Positions 23,239 through 31,936 are shown, counted from the stretch's first letter. The stretch: 42,109 bases of DNA from Deltaproteobacteria bacterium (GCA_009692615.1 SHYW01000038.1:1-42109); one strand, 5' to 3'. Made by a program: numbers and translations. The notes: generated from the sequence alone by a model not told the origin.

Positions 23239-24330
23239 TTACGGCTTGATCACCGCCTTCACCGGATACAGCCCGGGAATCTCGCCGCCGACGGCGCGGA
23301 TGCATTTTTCGGTTTCGTCTAAAGAAAACTGGTGGGTAACCATTTGTTGGACGGGAAACTTGCTCGCTTGGATGGCGTTCATGGCGATTTCCGTCGCGTC
23401 GTTGTCGGTGGTGAAGGCGCCTTGGAAACGGATTTGGCGGCGCACGATCAAATTTACATTTAACGGCACGTCGACGCCGTCGCGTGTAAGGCCGCCGACC
23501 ACCAATGTTCCCAACGTGCGCACGCATTCCACTGAAGTTTTGATCGCTTGGACGTTGCCGGAAACGTCGACGGCGACATCGACCAGTTCGCCGTCGGTTT
23601 CTGCTTTGATCACTTCCAAGACATTTTCCTTCTCGACATCGATCGTCCGTGTCGCGCCGAACTTTTTCGCGACTTCCAACCGTTCGGCGTCGCGGCTCAT
23701 GCCGGTGACGAATATTTTCGCGGCGCCGGCGGTTTTCGCCGCAAAGGTGCAGGCGAGTCCTTGTTGCCCAGGCCCTTGGATCAGCACGCTGTCGCCCATC
23801 TTGACGCCGCCCTGGCGGATCGCCCATTGAAAACCGTTGGCCATCACGGCGCCGATCAGCACTGCGGCTTCCGCTGGCAAGTCGTCGCTGACTTTGGTGA
23901 CGAGAATATCCGGCACGAGGTAAAGATAGTCGGCGAAGCCGCCGTACAGATGCGGTGGATTGGCGCAAGTCGTCTGGCCGCCGTAGCCGATGCGCGCTTT
24001 GCAGAAGCGCGCGGCGCCGCGCCGGCAGTGGGCGCAGCGGCCGCAGCCTTTGGCGCCTTTCATGATAATTCTGTCGCCTTCCTTGATGCCGTGGATTTGC
24101 GCGGCTTCTTTGCCGAGTTTTTCGACCCGGCCAAGGATTTCGTGGCCGAGAATTAGAGGATACGGCATGCCGCTTTTGCCGCCGTGGAGATATTTGAAAT
24201 CCGAACCGCAGACGCCGCCCATTTCCACTTTGACCAAGCCGCCGTCGGCGGGAATATCTGGGATCGGATATTCGCGGATTTCTAATTTGTCCGGACCGAG
24301 TAATGTCGCGCCGCGGCTGGTTGCTGCCAT
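23239..24330 (-). CDS. Zinc-dependent medium-chain alcohol dehydrogenase
   Basis: The 363-residue protein has the catalytic zinc ligands C41 (GGVCGSD) and H63-E64 (LGHEILG). The structural zinc cysteines are C96, C99, C102 and C110 (GCGRCAHCRRGAARFC). A nucleotide-binding GPGQQG loop is at 185-190. It oxidises alcohols or reduces aldehydes with NAD(P). It lies alone on the minus strand. Its ribosome site (complement of 24331-24341) is an unusually complete match to the 16S tail, GGAGGTGATCC, but stands immediately before the ATG, closer than usual. Confidence 0.93.
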   Translation of the reverse strand: MAATSRGATLLGPDKLEIREYPIPDIPADGGLVKVEMGGVCGSDFKYLHGGKSGMPYPLILGHEILGRVEKLGKEAAQIHGIKEGDRIIMKGAKGCGRCAHCRRGAARFCKARIGYGGQTTCANPPHLYGGFADYLYLVPDILVTKVSDDLPAEAAVLIGAVMANGFQWAIRQGGVKMGDSVLIQGPGQQGLACTFAAKTAGAAKIFVTGMSRDAERLEVAKKFGATRTIDVEKENVLEVIKAETDGELVDVAVDVSGNVQAIKTSVECVRTLGTLVVGGLTRDGVDVPLNVNLIVRRQIRFQGAFTTDNDATEIAMNAIQASKFPVQQMVTHQFSLDETEKCIRAVGGEIPGLYPVKAVIKP

Positions 24331-24816
24331 GGATCACCTCCGAAGTTTTGTGCGATTGTTACGGCAATCGACGTGCGGGCGTCAAGTCAAATTGGATCGG
24401 AGAATTCACCACAGAGGGCCTAGCGCGGCATAGCCGCAACCAAAGACTGGACTCGGATTATTTAACCGCAAAGAACGCAAAGTACGCAAAACGGATGTAG
24501 GGGCGACCGGCTGGTCGCCCTTCGGATCGGCTACAAGCAAAATTTGCGCAAGCCGCGGAAATTATCATGGATAGTAGTACAGAGTTCACAGAGTCGGATT
24601 CGGAATGTTTCTCGCGAAGGCGCAAAGACGCCAAGTTCGGAAATTTAGTTTTCTTCCCTTTGCGTACTTTGCGTTCTTTGCGGTGAAACATCCTTATCTC
24701 ATCCGTTACTGATTCACCGGGCAACAACCGCTTGCTTGACAGACACGGAACTTTGCTTTTAGATCATTTACATCAGAAAGCTTCCCGGCCCGATGGGGCG
24801 ATGGAGGAAAAAAGTT
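24331..24816. other. 486-base divergent intergenic region, repeat-rich
   Basis: This is the space between the minus-strand dehydrogenase and the plus-strand extradiol dioxygenase. It should hold both promoters, which I cannot place with confidence. Most of it is a nested repeat (24461-24688). GGAGG at 24803-24807 is the ribosome site for the ATG at 24817. No coding sequence is evident. Confidence 0.5.
24461..24688. repeat. CGCAAAG-type palindromic repeat, split by other repeats
   Basis: The left arm at 24461-24490 (AACCGCAAAGAACGCAAAG, then TACGCAAA) is exactly complementary to the right arm at 24656-24688 (TTTGCGTACTTTGCGTTCTT, then TGCGGT). Between them lie a GTAGGGGCG-family palindrome (24497-24520) and a fragment like CTCGCGAAGGCGCAAAGACG (24611-24640). 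Other copies of this family are short hairpins, so sequence has apparently been inserted into the loop here. Confidence 0.75.
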
Positions 24817-25776
24817 ATGGCAGAGATCGTCATCGGTGTTGGCACTTCGCATAGTCCGCAGTTGAGCATTCGTGCGAAGGACTGGACAAAACTGCTCGGA
24901 GACAAAGACAAAACCGATCCGCGGCTCAACTATCAGGCCTTGCTGCAGAAGGCCAAGCCGGGCTTGGAGAAGGAGTTGACCGAAGACAAGTTTCGCGAGA
25001 GGGACCAGGCTTGTCTCGCGGGAATCAAAGTCTTGGGTGATGCGCTTGCAGCTGCCAAGCCGGATATCGTTGTCGTCTTCGGCGACGATCAGCAGGAACA
25101 ATTTCACGACGATAATATGCCGATGTTCGCGATCTATCACGGCAAAGGTTTGCCAGTAGTGCGGCATAACAATTTGCGTCCGGCGGCATGGAAAGAAGCC
25201 GAGGAGAAAGGCTGGGCCGAGACCGCGCCGGAGTATGAAACCGCCGCGGATCTGGCCGATCACTTGATTTGCGCCCTCACCGACGCCGAGTTCGATATCA
25301 CGCGTTGCAACAAGCTGCGCGCCGAGATCGGTGTCGGCCACGCTTTCAGTTTTCTCTATCGCCGTGTGCTGCCCGGCAGCAGGGTGCCGATGGTGCCGAT
25401 GATGGTCAACACTTACTATCCACCCAATCAACCGACGCCCAAGCGCTGCTACAACTTCGGCCAAGCGGTGCGCAAGGCGATCGAATCTTGGGATACCAAC
25501 AAACGGGTCGCGCTGATGGCGTCGGGCGGCTTGAGTCACGTCGTCATCGACGAAGAGATCGACGCCATGGTGATCGACGGTTTGAAAAATAAAAAGCCCG
25601 AGGTGCTGTTTCAACTACCGCGGCAAAAACTCAAAGGCGGCACTTCGGAAATCTTGAACTGGGTGGCGCTGGCTGGCGCGATGGAACAGCGCGAGCTGAA
25701 ATATTTGGAATACGTCACTACCTATCGTTCGCCAGCGGCGACTGGCTGCGGGATGGGGTTCGCGTATTGGATTTAG
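24817..25776 (+). CDS. Class III extradiol ring-cleavage dioxygenase, LigB-like catalytic subunit
   Basis: The 319-residue protein is like the catalytic B subunit of protocatechuate 4,5-dioxygenase and its relatives. Visible features are GVGTSHSPQ with metal-type His12, KPDIVVVFGDDQQEQFHDDN, and a late GGLSHVVID segment. These enzymes use Fe(II) and O2 to open catechol-type rings next to the diol. No separate LigA-type small subunit is seen, so it may act alone or need one from elsewhere. The ATG at 24817 follows GGAGG. It leads a plus-strand block with RraA-like and Rieske genes, consistent with an aromatic pathway. Confidence 0.85.
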   Translation: MAEIVIGVGTSHSPQLSIRAKDWTKLLGDKDKTDPRLNYQALLQKAKPGLEKELTEDKFRERDQACLAGIKVLGDALAAAKPDIVVVFGDDQQEQFHDDNMPMFAIYHGKGLPVVRHNNLRPAAWKEAEEKGWAETAPEYETAADLADHLICALTDAEFDITRCNKLRAEIGVGHAFSFLYRRVLPGSRVPMVPMMVNTYYPPNQPTPKRCYNFGQAVRKAIESWDTNKRVALMASGGLSHVVIDEEIDAMVIDGLKNKKPEVLFQLPRQKLKGGTSEILNWVALAGAMEQRELKYLEYVTTYRSPAATGCGMGFAYWI

Positions 25777-25787
25777 GATCAGGAAAA

Positions 25788-25852
25788 ATTAACCGCAAAG
25801 AACGCAAAGTACGCAAAGAAAATCTGTAGGGGCGAAAAATCTTTCGCTCCTT
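25788..25852. repeat. CGCAAAG arm joined to a GTAGGGGCG palindrome
   Basis: ATTAACCGCAAAGAACGCAA plus AGTACGCAAAG is identical to the left arm at 24461, but no right arm follows. It is joined directly to TGTAGGGGCGAAAAATC and a diverged complement (TTTCGCTCCTT). The same order of arm then palindrome occurs at 24461-24520, so the two families travel together here. Confidence 0.7.
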
Positions 25853-25897
25853 CTGGTCATGGCAAAATCGTTTGGTGAACTGGAAAGAAACTAATCA

Positions 25898-26560
25898 ATG
25901 GCGCGTGAACCGATTATTGAAAGATTGATCAAGCTCGACAGCTGCGCGGTTTCGGATGCCTTGGACAGTTTGAGTTTGAAAGGCGCAACTTGGGGTGTGC
26001 GGCCGCAGTGGCCGTGCCCGAAGATCGCCGGTCGCGCGGTGACCATGAAGATCAAGCCGGCGGGATTGCAGCAGCCGACGCAGCATTTGGGCACGGCGCC
26101 CATTGAAGCGGCGCAGCCGGGCGACGTGATCGTCATCGACAACGGCGGCAAGTTGGAATTTTCCTGCTGGGGCGGACTGCTGGCGCTTTCCGCCAAGCTC
26201 AAAGGCGTGAGCGGCGTGGTGATCGACGGCGCGTCGCGCGATATCGACGAAGCGCGCGAGTTGGAATTTCCCGTCTACGCGCGCAGCGTGGTGCCGATGA
26301 CCGCGCGCAATCGCGTGGTGCAGGAATCTTACAATCAAGAAATTCAATTCGCCGGCGTGCAATGCTATCCCGGAGATTTGGTTTTAGCCGATGGCAGCGG
26401 CATTATTATTATTTCCAAGGAAAAAGAAAACGAAGTCGTCGCCGCGGCGGAAACGATTTACGCCAAGGAACAAGAGATGGCCGCGGGAATCCGCAAGGGT
26501 TATTCCGGCCGCGAAATGCTCGAGAAGCTCGGCTACGAGCAGATGTTGAATAAGAAATAG
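25898..26560 (+). CDS. RraA-like protein (HMG/oxaloacetate aldolase family), copy 1
   Basis: The 220-residue protein matches the RraA / 4-hydroxy-4-methyl-2-oxoglutarate aldolase fold. It has an N-terminal CAVSDALDSL segment, WGGLLALSAKLKGVSGVVID and R114-D115 in DGASRD, the pair that positions substrate and metal in the HMG/CHA aldolases. The enzyme form splits HMG or 4-carboxy-4-hydroxy-2-oxoadipate to pyruvate, the last step of protocatechuate 4,5-cleavage. Its place behind an extradiol dioxygenase supports that role over RNase E inhibition. It is followed 15 bases later by a second member. Confidence 0.8.
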   Translation: MAREPIIERLIKLDSCAVSDALDSLSLKGATWGVRPQWPCPKIAGRAVTMKIKPAGLQQPTQHLGTAPIEAAQPGDVIVIDNGGKLEFSCWGGLLALSAKLKGVSGVVIDGASRDIDEARELEFPVYARSVVPMTARNRVVQESYNQEIQFAGVQCYPGDLVLADGSGIIIISKEKENEVVAAAETIYAKEQEMAAGIRKGYSGREMLEKLGYEQMLNKK

Positions 26561-26575
26561 GAGATTTATTTTCAC

Positions 26576-27223
26576 ATGGACGCGGTGGTCGAAGGATTCA
26601 GAAAACTTTCGGTGGCGGCGGTGTCGGATGCCATGGACCGGCTCGGTGTGGTCGGCCAATGCTTGGGTATTCAGTCGATCAATCAAGGCAACAAGATGGC
26701 CGGGCGCGCGTTCACGATCAAGTATATTCCCTGCGGCGTCGTCAAGGGCACGGTGGGCGATTACATCGACGACATTCCGCCCGGCGATGTGGTTGTACTC
26801 GACAATGCCGGCCGCTTGGACTGCACGGTGTGGGGCGATATTCTCACCGCCGTCGCGCATAAGCGCGGTGTCGGCGGCACCGTGGTCCACGGTGTGTGCC
26901 GTGACGTGGCGCGCAGCTTCGAATTGAGATATCCGATTTTCAGCCGGGCGAAATACATGCGCACGGGCAAAGACCGAGTGGAAGTCGACGGAATGAACGT
27001 CCGGGTTTCCCTCGGCGAAGTTCAAATTCAGCCGGGCGACATCATGCTCGGCAGCGACGACGGCGTGCTGGCGGTGCCGAAGGAAAAAGAGCAAGAGATT
27101 TTGGCGCTGGCGGAGTCGATCTCGGTAGCCGAAGATAAAATCTTGCAGTCAGCGCTCACTGGCATGCGTTTGGATGAAGCGCGCAAGATTCACAAGTACC
27201 ATGAGCTGCAACGCAAAGCGTAG
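26576..27223 (+). CDS. RraA-like protein, copy 2
   Basis: The 215-residue protein has the same layout as copy 1 (VAAVSDAMDRL, WGDILTAVAHKRGVGGTVVHGVCRD with R109-D110) but is clearly diverged. VHGVCRD replaces the usual DGxxRD, so the residue before Gly is His. Two different RraA-like proteins in tandem could form a hetero-oligomer, or act on different pathway acids. It uses GGAG upstream of its ATG and is followed 8 bases later by a Rieske oxygenase. Confidence 0.8.
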   Translation: MDAVVEGFRKLSVAAVSDAMDRLGVVGQCLGIQSINQGNKMAGRAFTIKYIPCGVVKGTVGDYIDDIPPGDVVVLDNAGRLDCTVWGDILTAVAHKRGVGGTVVHGVCRDVARSFELRYPIFSRAKYMRTGKDRVEVDGMNVRVSLGEVQIQPGDIMLGSDDGVLAVPKEKEQEILALAESISVAEDKILQSALTGMRLDEARKIHKYHELQRKA

Positions 27224-27231
27224 AAGCGATC

Positions 27232-28410
27232 ATGCTGACAACTGAAGAAAACATTCTGTTGACGCAAGTGGGACGGGGCACGCCGTGCGGCGAGCTGTTG
27301 CGCCGCTATTGGCATCCGGTTGCCGCAGCCGCAGAGTTAACCGAAGAGAAACCCATTCGCGCCGTCAAAATTCTCGGCGAAGAGTTAGTCGTCTATCGCG
27401 ACAAGAAAGGTAATTACGGTTTAGTCGGCGAGCATTGCCCGCATCGTTTGGCTTCCCTCGCCTATGGCCGCGTCGATGAGCAGGGGATTCGCTGTCCCTA
27501 TCATGGTTGGAAGTTTGACGGCTCGGGTAAGTGCTTAGAACAACCCGCGGAACCGGCGGACGGTACATTCAAAGATCGCATCAAACATGTCGCCTATCCG
27601 GCGCAATATCTTGGCGGCTTGATTTACGCCTATCTCGGTCCCGCGCCGGCGCCGCTGCTGCCGCGCTGGGATGTTTTGGTTTGGGAACATGGCAAACGTT
27701 GGATAGTCAAAGAGTCGGTGATCGAATGCAACTGGCTTCAGCCGATGGAGAACTCCGTCGACCCGTCACATTTGTTTTGGCTGCACGGCGACACGGCGCA
27801 TTTGGCGCCGCGGGTGAAAACCTATGCCGAGAAGCATGAGTTTATTCGCTTCGAGTACGGCATTAAGAAACGGCGCACGACCCAGCCGCTAGCCACCGGC
27901 GGCAAACCCGAGGTCGACGAACATCCGCTATTATTTCCGTCAGTGCTACGCCACGTCGCGCCGTTCGATGAAGGGAAGTTGGTGCGCCATAATTTGCAGA
28001 TACGCGTACCTATCGACGATCATCATACTCAAGTGTTTCGCGCCAACTTTGTTCCATCGGAGACCGAGCGCTCGCCGGCCGACGCGCCGGTGCCGTTTCG
28101 CTTCACGCCGCTCAAAACTGCCCCGCGTGAGTACCGCATGGACATGGTTTCGGCCCAGGATTCCATGGCCTGGGAAACCCAAGGTCATCTTACCGACCGC
28201 GCTACCGAACATCTCGGCGTCGGCGATGAAGGCGTCATCGAATTACGCAAGCTTCTCAAAGAACAGATCGAACGCGTGCAGCAGGGACTCGAACCGATCG
28301 GTATCATCCGCGATGCCGCGAAAAACCAAGTCATCGATCTGGGCGTCATCAACGAACGTATCGGTCTGTTTGCCAAAGAAAATCATTGTCCGAACCACAC
28401 TGATTCCTAA
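27232..28410 (+). CDS. Rieske ring-hydroxylating oxygenase alpha subunit, copy 1 (phthalate 4,5-dioxygenase-like)
   Basis: The 392-residue protein has the Rieske ligands C69-x-H71 and C88-x2-H91 (EHCPHR, CPYHGW). The mononuclear-iron domain includes the bridging D177 with H180 and H185 (ENSVDPSHLFWLH). It begins MLTTEENILLTQVGRGTPCG, as in single-component-alpha oxygenases of the phthalate 4,5-dioxygenase / vanillate demethylase type. It would hydroxylate or demethylate an aromatic acid. No reductase gene lies beside it, so electrons must come from a partner elsewhere. It ends the RraA gene pair's operon. Confidence 0.9.
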   Translation: MLTTEENILLTQVGRGTPCGELLRRYWHPVAAAAELTEEKPIRAVKILGEELVVYRDKKGNYGLVGEHCPHRLASLAYGRVDEQGIRCPYHGWKFDGSGKCLEQPAEPADGTFKDRIKHVAYPAQYLGGLIYAYLGPAPAPLLPRWDVLVWEHGKRWIVKESVIECNWLQPMENSVDPSHLFWLHGDTAHLAPRVKTYAEKHEFIRFEYGIKKRRTTQPLATGGKPEVDEHPLLFPSVLRHVAPFDEGKLVRHNLQIRVPIDDHHTQVFRANFVPSETERSPADAPVPFRFTPLKTAPREYRMDMVSAQDSMAWETQGHLTDRATEHLGVGDEGVIELRKLLKEQIERVQQGLEPIGIIRDAAKNQVIDLGVINERIGLFAKENHCPNHTDS

Positions 28411-28642
28411 GCCTTCAAAATAATCGTCAAGGCGCATTTCGATCTCGGCACTCACGCCGAAGTCGTTAACGCTTAAACATTCCAGACCTAACATAAGTTC
28501 CTAATTTTATTGCAAATTTTGGCGCTTCTCGCTTGCGCGGACGGGACTTGTTCGATTATGATCGGGAACAACGCAGTGAGCGCAAAAGTTCGTGAAAGCT
28601 GCCGATACTAATTAGTATGGGTCATTTTCTAAGGAGAAAGTC
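28411..28642. promoter_or_regulatory. 232-base spacer with a 14-base palindrome before Rieske copy 2
   Basis: ATACTAATTAGTAT (28605-28618) is a perfect 14-base palindrome 24 bases before the ATG and just upstream of the AAGGAG ribosome site (28631-28636). Position and symmetry suit a repressor operator. The rest has no gene that I recognise. This spacer means Rieske copy 2 may have its own promoter and control. Confidence 0.4.
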
Positions 28643-29809
28643 ATGTTGACCAGAGAAGAAAATGAAACGCTTACCAGGGTCGGTCCAGGGACACCGGGCG
28701 GCGAATTGTTGCGCCGCTATTGGTTTCCAGTCGGCGTCGCCAGTGAATTGACGCCGGAGAGTCCGACCCAGATTGTAAAAATTCTCGGCGAAACTTTGGT
28801 GCTGTTTCGCGACAAAAGCGGCAACGTCGGTTTGCTTGAAGATCGCTGCTCCCATCGCGGCGTGTCGTTGAGCTATGGCCGGGTCGAAGCACGCGGCATC
28901 GCATGCGCGTATCATGGCTGGCTCTATGACACCAAAGGCAGTTGTCTGGAGACACCGGCGGAGCCCTGCGAGAGCAAGTTCCGTTTGACGGTGAAGCAGA
29001 GGGCTTATCCGGTGCAAAAACTGGTCGGCCTTTACTGGGCTTACCTCGGCCCGTTGCCGGCGCCGCTGATTACCAACTTCGATGTGTGGTTCCGCAAGGA
29101 CGGCCATCGGAAAATTTTTATTCAGCCGCAGCTCGATTGTAATTGGGTACAACCGATGGAAAATTCCATGGACCCGGCGCATTTGCAGATTCTCCATCAA
29201 GACACCGCCAATCGCGGCCGGCCCATCGAAGACAGCACCCGCGGTCTTACCGACGACGTGGCGGAATTCGATTTCTATGAGACTTCTTATGGGTTGATGA
29301 AGCGGCGTACTTATAAAAACGGCATGATCGACGAACATCCGGTGCTGTTCCCGAACATCTTGCGCCAGGGCAACGTCGGCCAAATTCGCGTGCCGATGGA
29401 CGATACCCACACGAAGGTTTACTTCGTGCGCTTTTTTCCGACCCAAAACGGCGAGATCGTCGAGAACGACGAGCCACCGGTGGAATACATCCCATCGTAT
29501 AAAAATCCGCCGGATCAAGTACATCCGTTCACGCGTTTCCGCATGGACATGGTGCAAGCTCAGGATCACATGGCGTGGGAGACCCAAGGGCCGATCTGCG
29601 ACCGCACCCAGGAACGGCTGACCTCCACCGATCGCGGCGTGATTCTGCTGCGCGAAGTGATGTTTCGCGAGATGAAAAAAGTTCAGCAGGGACTGGACCC
29701 GATGGGCGTGATTCGCGATCCGGCGAACAATCCGTTCATCGATACGCATTTGCTCGAATCCATCGAACAGGGCGGCTACGATCGCGCGCCGCGCGCGGTC
29801 AATCAATAA
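28643..29809 (+). CDS. Rieske ring-hydroxylating oxygenase alpha subunit, copy 2
   Basis: The 388-residue protein is collinear with copy 1 with all ligands at the same positions (C69, H71, C88, H91, D177, H180, H185), and both start MLTxEEN. One difference is CSHRGVSLSYGR in place of CPHRLASLAYGR. Substrate-pocket segments differ strongly, so it is a paralogue with its own substrate, not a recent duplicate. It has a good AAGGAG site. It is probably transcribed separately from copy 1 and ends at a hairpin. Confidence 0.9.
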   Translation: MLTREENETLTRVGPGTPGGELLRRYWFPVGVASELTPESPTQIVKILGETLVLFRDKSGNVGLLEDRCSHRGVSLSYGRVEARGIACAYHGWLYDTKGSCLETPAEPCESKFRLTVKQRAYPVQKLVGLYWAYLGPLPAPLITNFDVWFRKDGHRKIFIQPQLDCNWVQPMENSMDPAHLQILHQDTANRGRPIEDSTRGLTDDVAEFDFYETSYGLMKRRTYKNGMIDEHPVLFPNILRQGNVGQIRVPMDDTHTKVYFVRFFPTQNGEIVENDEPPVEYIPSYKNPPDQVHPFTRFRMDMVQAQDHMAWETQGPICDRTQERLTSTDRGVILLREVMFREMKKVQQGLDPMGVIRDPANNPFIDTHLLESIEQGGYDRAPRAVNQ

Positions 29810-29814
29810 TCTGT

Positions 29815-29844
29815 CCAGGTTGCGCGCCAGTTCGCGTAACCTGG
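29815..29844 (+). terminator. Hairpin just after Rieske copy 2
   Basis: CCAGGTTGCGCG pairs with CGCGTAACCTGG (one mismatch, 6-base loop) starting five bases after the stop codon. The position fits a terminator. The downstream run is only moderately T-rich. Confidence 0.5.
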
Positions 29845-29845
29845 A

Positions 29846-29880
29846 ATTTCAGATTACAAATTTCAGATCTCAGATCTCGG
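29846..29880. repeat. AT-rich AAATTTCAGA-type dispersed repeat
   Basis: A run of AATTTCAGATTACAAATTTC followed by AGATCTCAGATCTC. It shares ATTACAAATTTCAGA with the reverse complement of the sequence at about 14134-14148, defining the third repeat family. Confidence 0.5.
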
Positions 29881-29993
29881 AAGCGTTGCGCGACTCGGCC
29901 TTTCCGCTTGCGCTCTTGCCATCAACGGCGGGCGAGATTATGATCCACTCGCTTCGGCGTTTTTGAAATTCAATTTTACGCGAGGAACTACTT

Positions 29994-30725
29994 ATGGCCG
30001 ATCTTTCCAAACTTCGTGAGCTGGTGGCGCAGTCTTGTCGGATTCTCGGCAAACTCAATTTAACTAAAGAACCGAGCGGCCACGTGAGCGCGCGGGTGCC
30101 CGGCGAAGACAAGCTGCTGATCAAGGCGCGCGGACCGGAAGAATCGGGCCTGCGCTTTGTCTCAGCCAGGGATGTGATAACCGTCGATTTCAACGGCAAG
30201 AAAGTTGCCGGCGACGACGGCCTCGACGTGCCCCAGGAAGTTTTCATTCACACCTGGCTGTACAAGAGACGTCCCGATGTCGAATGCGTGGTCCATGTTC
30301 ATCCGCTGACCGTGGTGTTGTTTACGATTTGCAACAAGCCGATCGAGCCGCTGTTCGGGGCCTACGATCCGTCGAGCTTGCGCTTGATCGTCGAAGGTTT
30401 GGCGACCTATCCGCGCAGCATCACGGTGTCCAACGAAACGTTGGGTGAAGAATTCGCCAAAGCTATGGGCGACAAGCCAGCCTGTTTGATGCGCGGCCAC
30501 GGCATCACCAGCGCCGGGCCTAACGTACAAGACGCGACGCTGACGGCGATTAAGTTAAACGACGCGGCGGTGATCAACTATCAAGCCAATCTGCTCGGCA
30601 CGCCGCGCTCGATCGTGCAAGAAGACATCGATATTCTGGTCGGCAAATCGCGCGGCGCGGGCAATCAATCGGTGCACGCCGGCTCCAACTGGCGCTATTA
30701 CTGTAAGCTGCTCGATGAAGAATAA
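29994..30725 (+). CDS. Class II aldolase/adducin-family protein (intact)
   Basis: The 243-residue protein has GHVSARVPG, the catalytic-type E82 (VPQEVFIH), the zinc pair H101-x-H103 (HVHP) and H167 in RGHGITSAG. Family members are aldolases or decarboxylases acting on hydroxy acids. It is a paralogue of the broken minus-strand gene at 5844 and shows what that gene's N-terminus should look like. GAGGAA precedes the ATG. It may cleave a product of the dioxygenase pathway upstream. Confidence 0.87.
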   Translation: MADLSKLRELVAQSCRILGKLNLTKEPSGHVSARVPGEDKLLIKARGPEESGLRFVSARDVITVDFNGKKVAGDDGLDVPQEVFIHTWLYKRRPDVECVVHVHPLTVVLFTICNKPIEPLFGAYDPSSLRLIVEGLATYPRSITVSNETLGEEFAKAMGDKPACLMRGHGITSAGPNVQDATLTAIKLNDAAVINYQANLLGTPRSIVQEDIDILVGKSRGAGNQSVHAGSNWRYYCKLLDEE

Positions 30726-30791
30726 CCAACCCGTTCAAACCGTTCCAATCGTTTCGAATGCTGAACAGCAATTGCTTTTCCCTGCCGCGTT

Positions 30792-31883
30792 ATGAGTGAT
30801 CCCGTTCTTGAGTTTCGCGCCGTCACTAAAAGATTTGGCGCGCTCAACGCCGTCGATCAAGTCAGCTTTTCGATTCAATCCGGTGAAGTGTTCACCTTGC
30901 TCGGCCCTTCCGGTTGCGGCAAGACCACCACGCTGCGGCTGGTTGCCGGTTTGGAAGAGCCGGACGGCGGCGAAATTTTGATTCGAGGCCACTGCGTTGC
31001 CGCGCCGGCGCGGGGATTATTCTTGGCGCCGGAAAAGCGCCAGCTCGGTATGGTGTTTCAATCCTACGCGATCTGGCCGCACCTGTCGGTTTTCGAGAAC
31101 GTCGCGTTTCCGTTGCGCGTGCGTAAGGAATCCCACGAAAGTATTTGTACGCGCGTGCATCAGGCTCTCGATGTCGTCGGCCTCGACGGTCTGGCGGAGC
31201 GTGGCTCCACGCAGCTCTCCGGCGGCCAACAGCAACGCGTCGCCTTGGCGCGCGCGCTGGTTTACGAGCCGGCGATTTTACTGCTCGACGAGCCGCTGTC
31301 CAATCTTGATGCCAAGCTGCGCGAGCAAATGCGCGTGGAGATTCGCGCGTTGCAGAAAAAACTCGGGCTGACAGTACTTTACGTCACCCACGATCAAGCC
31401 GAAGCGATGACCCTGTCGGACCGCATCGCAGTGGTGAACCGAGGCCGCTTCGAACAGGTCGGCGCGCCGGAAGAGGTTTATGAAACGCCGTTGACGCCGT
31501 TTGTCGCCGAGTTCTTAGGACGTATGGTGAATTTCACCGGCAAGGTTATTAAAACTGCAGCCGGTAGTTGGATCGAGTTCGCCGAAGGCGCCGGTCGTTG
31601 CGCGTTGGACGGCGCGGCCAACGCGGCGTTAGGCGACGGTGCCGCGGTGCGAGTTTTTACCAGACCGGAAGACGTGGGAATTATTGCCGGCAGCGGCAGC
31701 GACGGCAATCGGCTCGCCGGCACCATCGAACAGACGGCCTATCTCGGCGATCGTTTCGAGTATCACGTCAGAGCGGCGGGCGTCTCTTTAGTTCTACTGG
31801 CGTCGAAGAAACAGCGGTTTCACGCCGGCGAAAAAGTCCAGCTCACGCTCGATCCGGCGCGGATAAACTTGCGACTGGCTTAG
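30792..31883 (+). CDS. ABC transporter ATP-binding protein (Fe3+/polyamine type)
   Basis: The 363-residue protein has Walker A GPSGCGKTTT (38-47), Q-loop Q90, signature LSGGQ (142-146), Walker B LLLDEP (163-168) and the switch His in YVTHDQAEAMTLSD. The C-terminal about 120 residues form a TOBE-type regulatory domain, as in PotA/FbpC. It energises the fused permease and the binding protein encoded next, forming the only complete ABC importer in the window. Confidence 0.95.
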   Translation: MSDPVLEFRAVTKRFGALNAVDQVSFSIQSGEVFTLLGPSGCGKTTTLRLVAGLEEPDGGEILIRGHCVAAPARGLFLAPEKRQLGMVFQSYAIWPHLSVFENVAFPLRVRKESHESICTRVHQALDVVGLDGLAERGSTQLSGGQQQRVALARALVYEPAILLLDEPLSNLDAKLREQMRVEIRALQKKLGLTVLYVTHDQAEAMTLSDRIAVVNRGRFEQVGAPEEVYETPLTPFVAEFLGRMVNFTGKVIKTAAGSWIEFAEGAGRCALDGAANAALGDGAAVRVFTRPEDVGIIAGSGSDGNRLAGTIEQTAYLGDRFEYHVRAAGVSLVLLASKKQRFHAGEKVQLTLDPARINLRLA

Positions 31884-31936
31884 AGCTGCGTCGGTTTGGC
31901 AGCGGATTGGTTTTCCGAGCGGGACGTGAAGAATTT

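Noticed and set aside
23171-23830. Plus-strand 219-codon frame over the alcohol dehydrogenase
   Set aside because: It begins in the palindromic repeat and is antisense to the zinc dehydrogenase, whose zinc and nucleotide motifs are complete.
28622-29806. Minus-strand frame of 394 codons opposite Rieske copy 2
   Set aside because: It mirrors a gene with all Rieske and iron ligands in place; the antisense product shows no recognisable domain.
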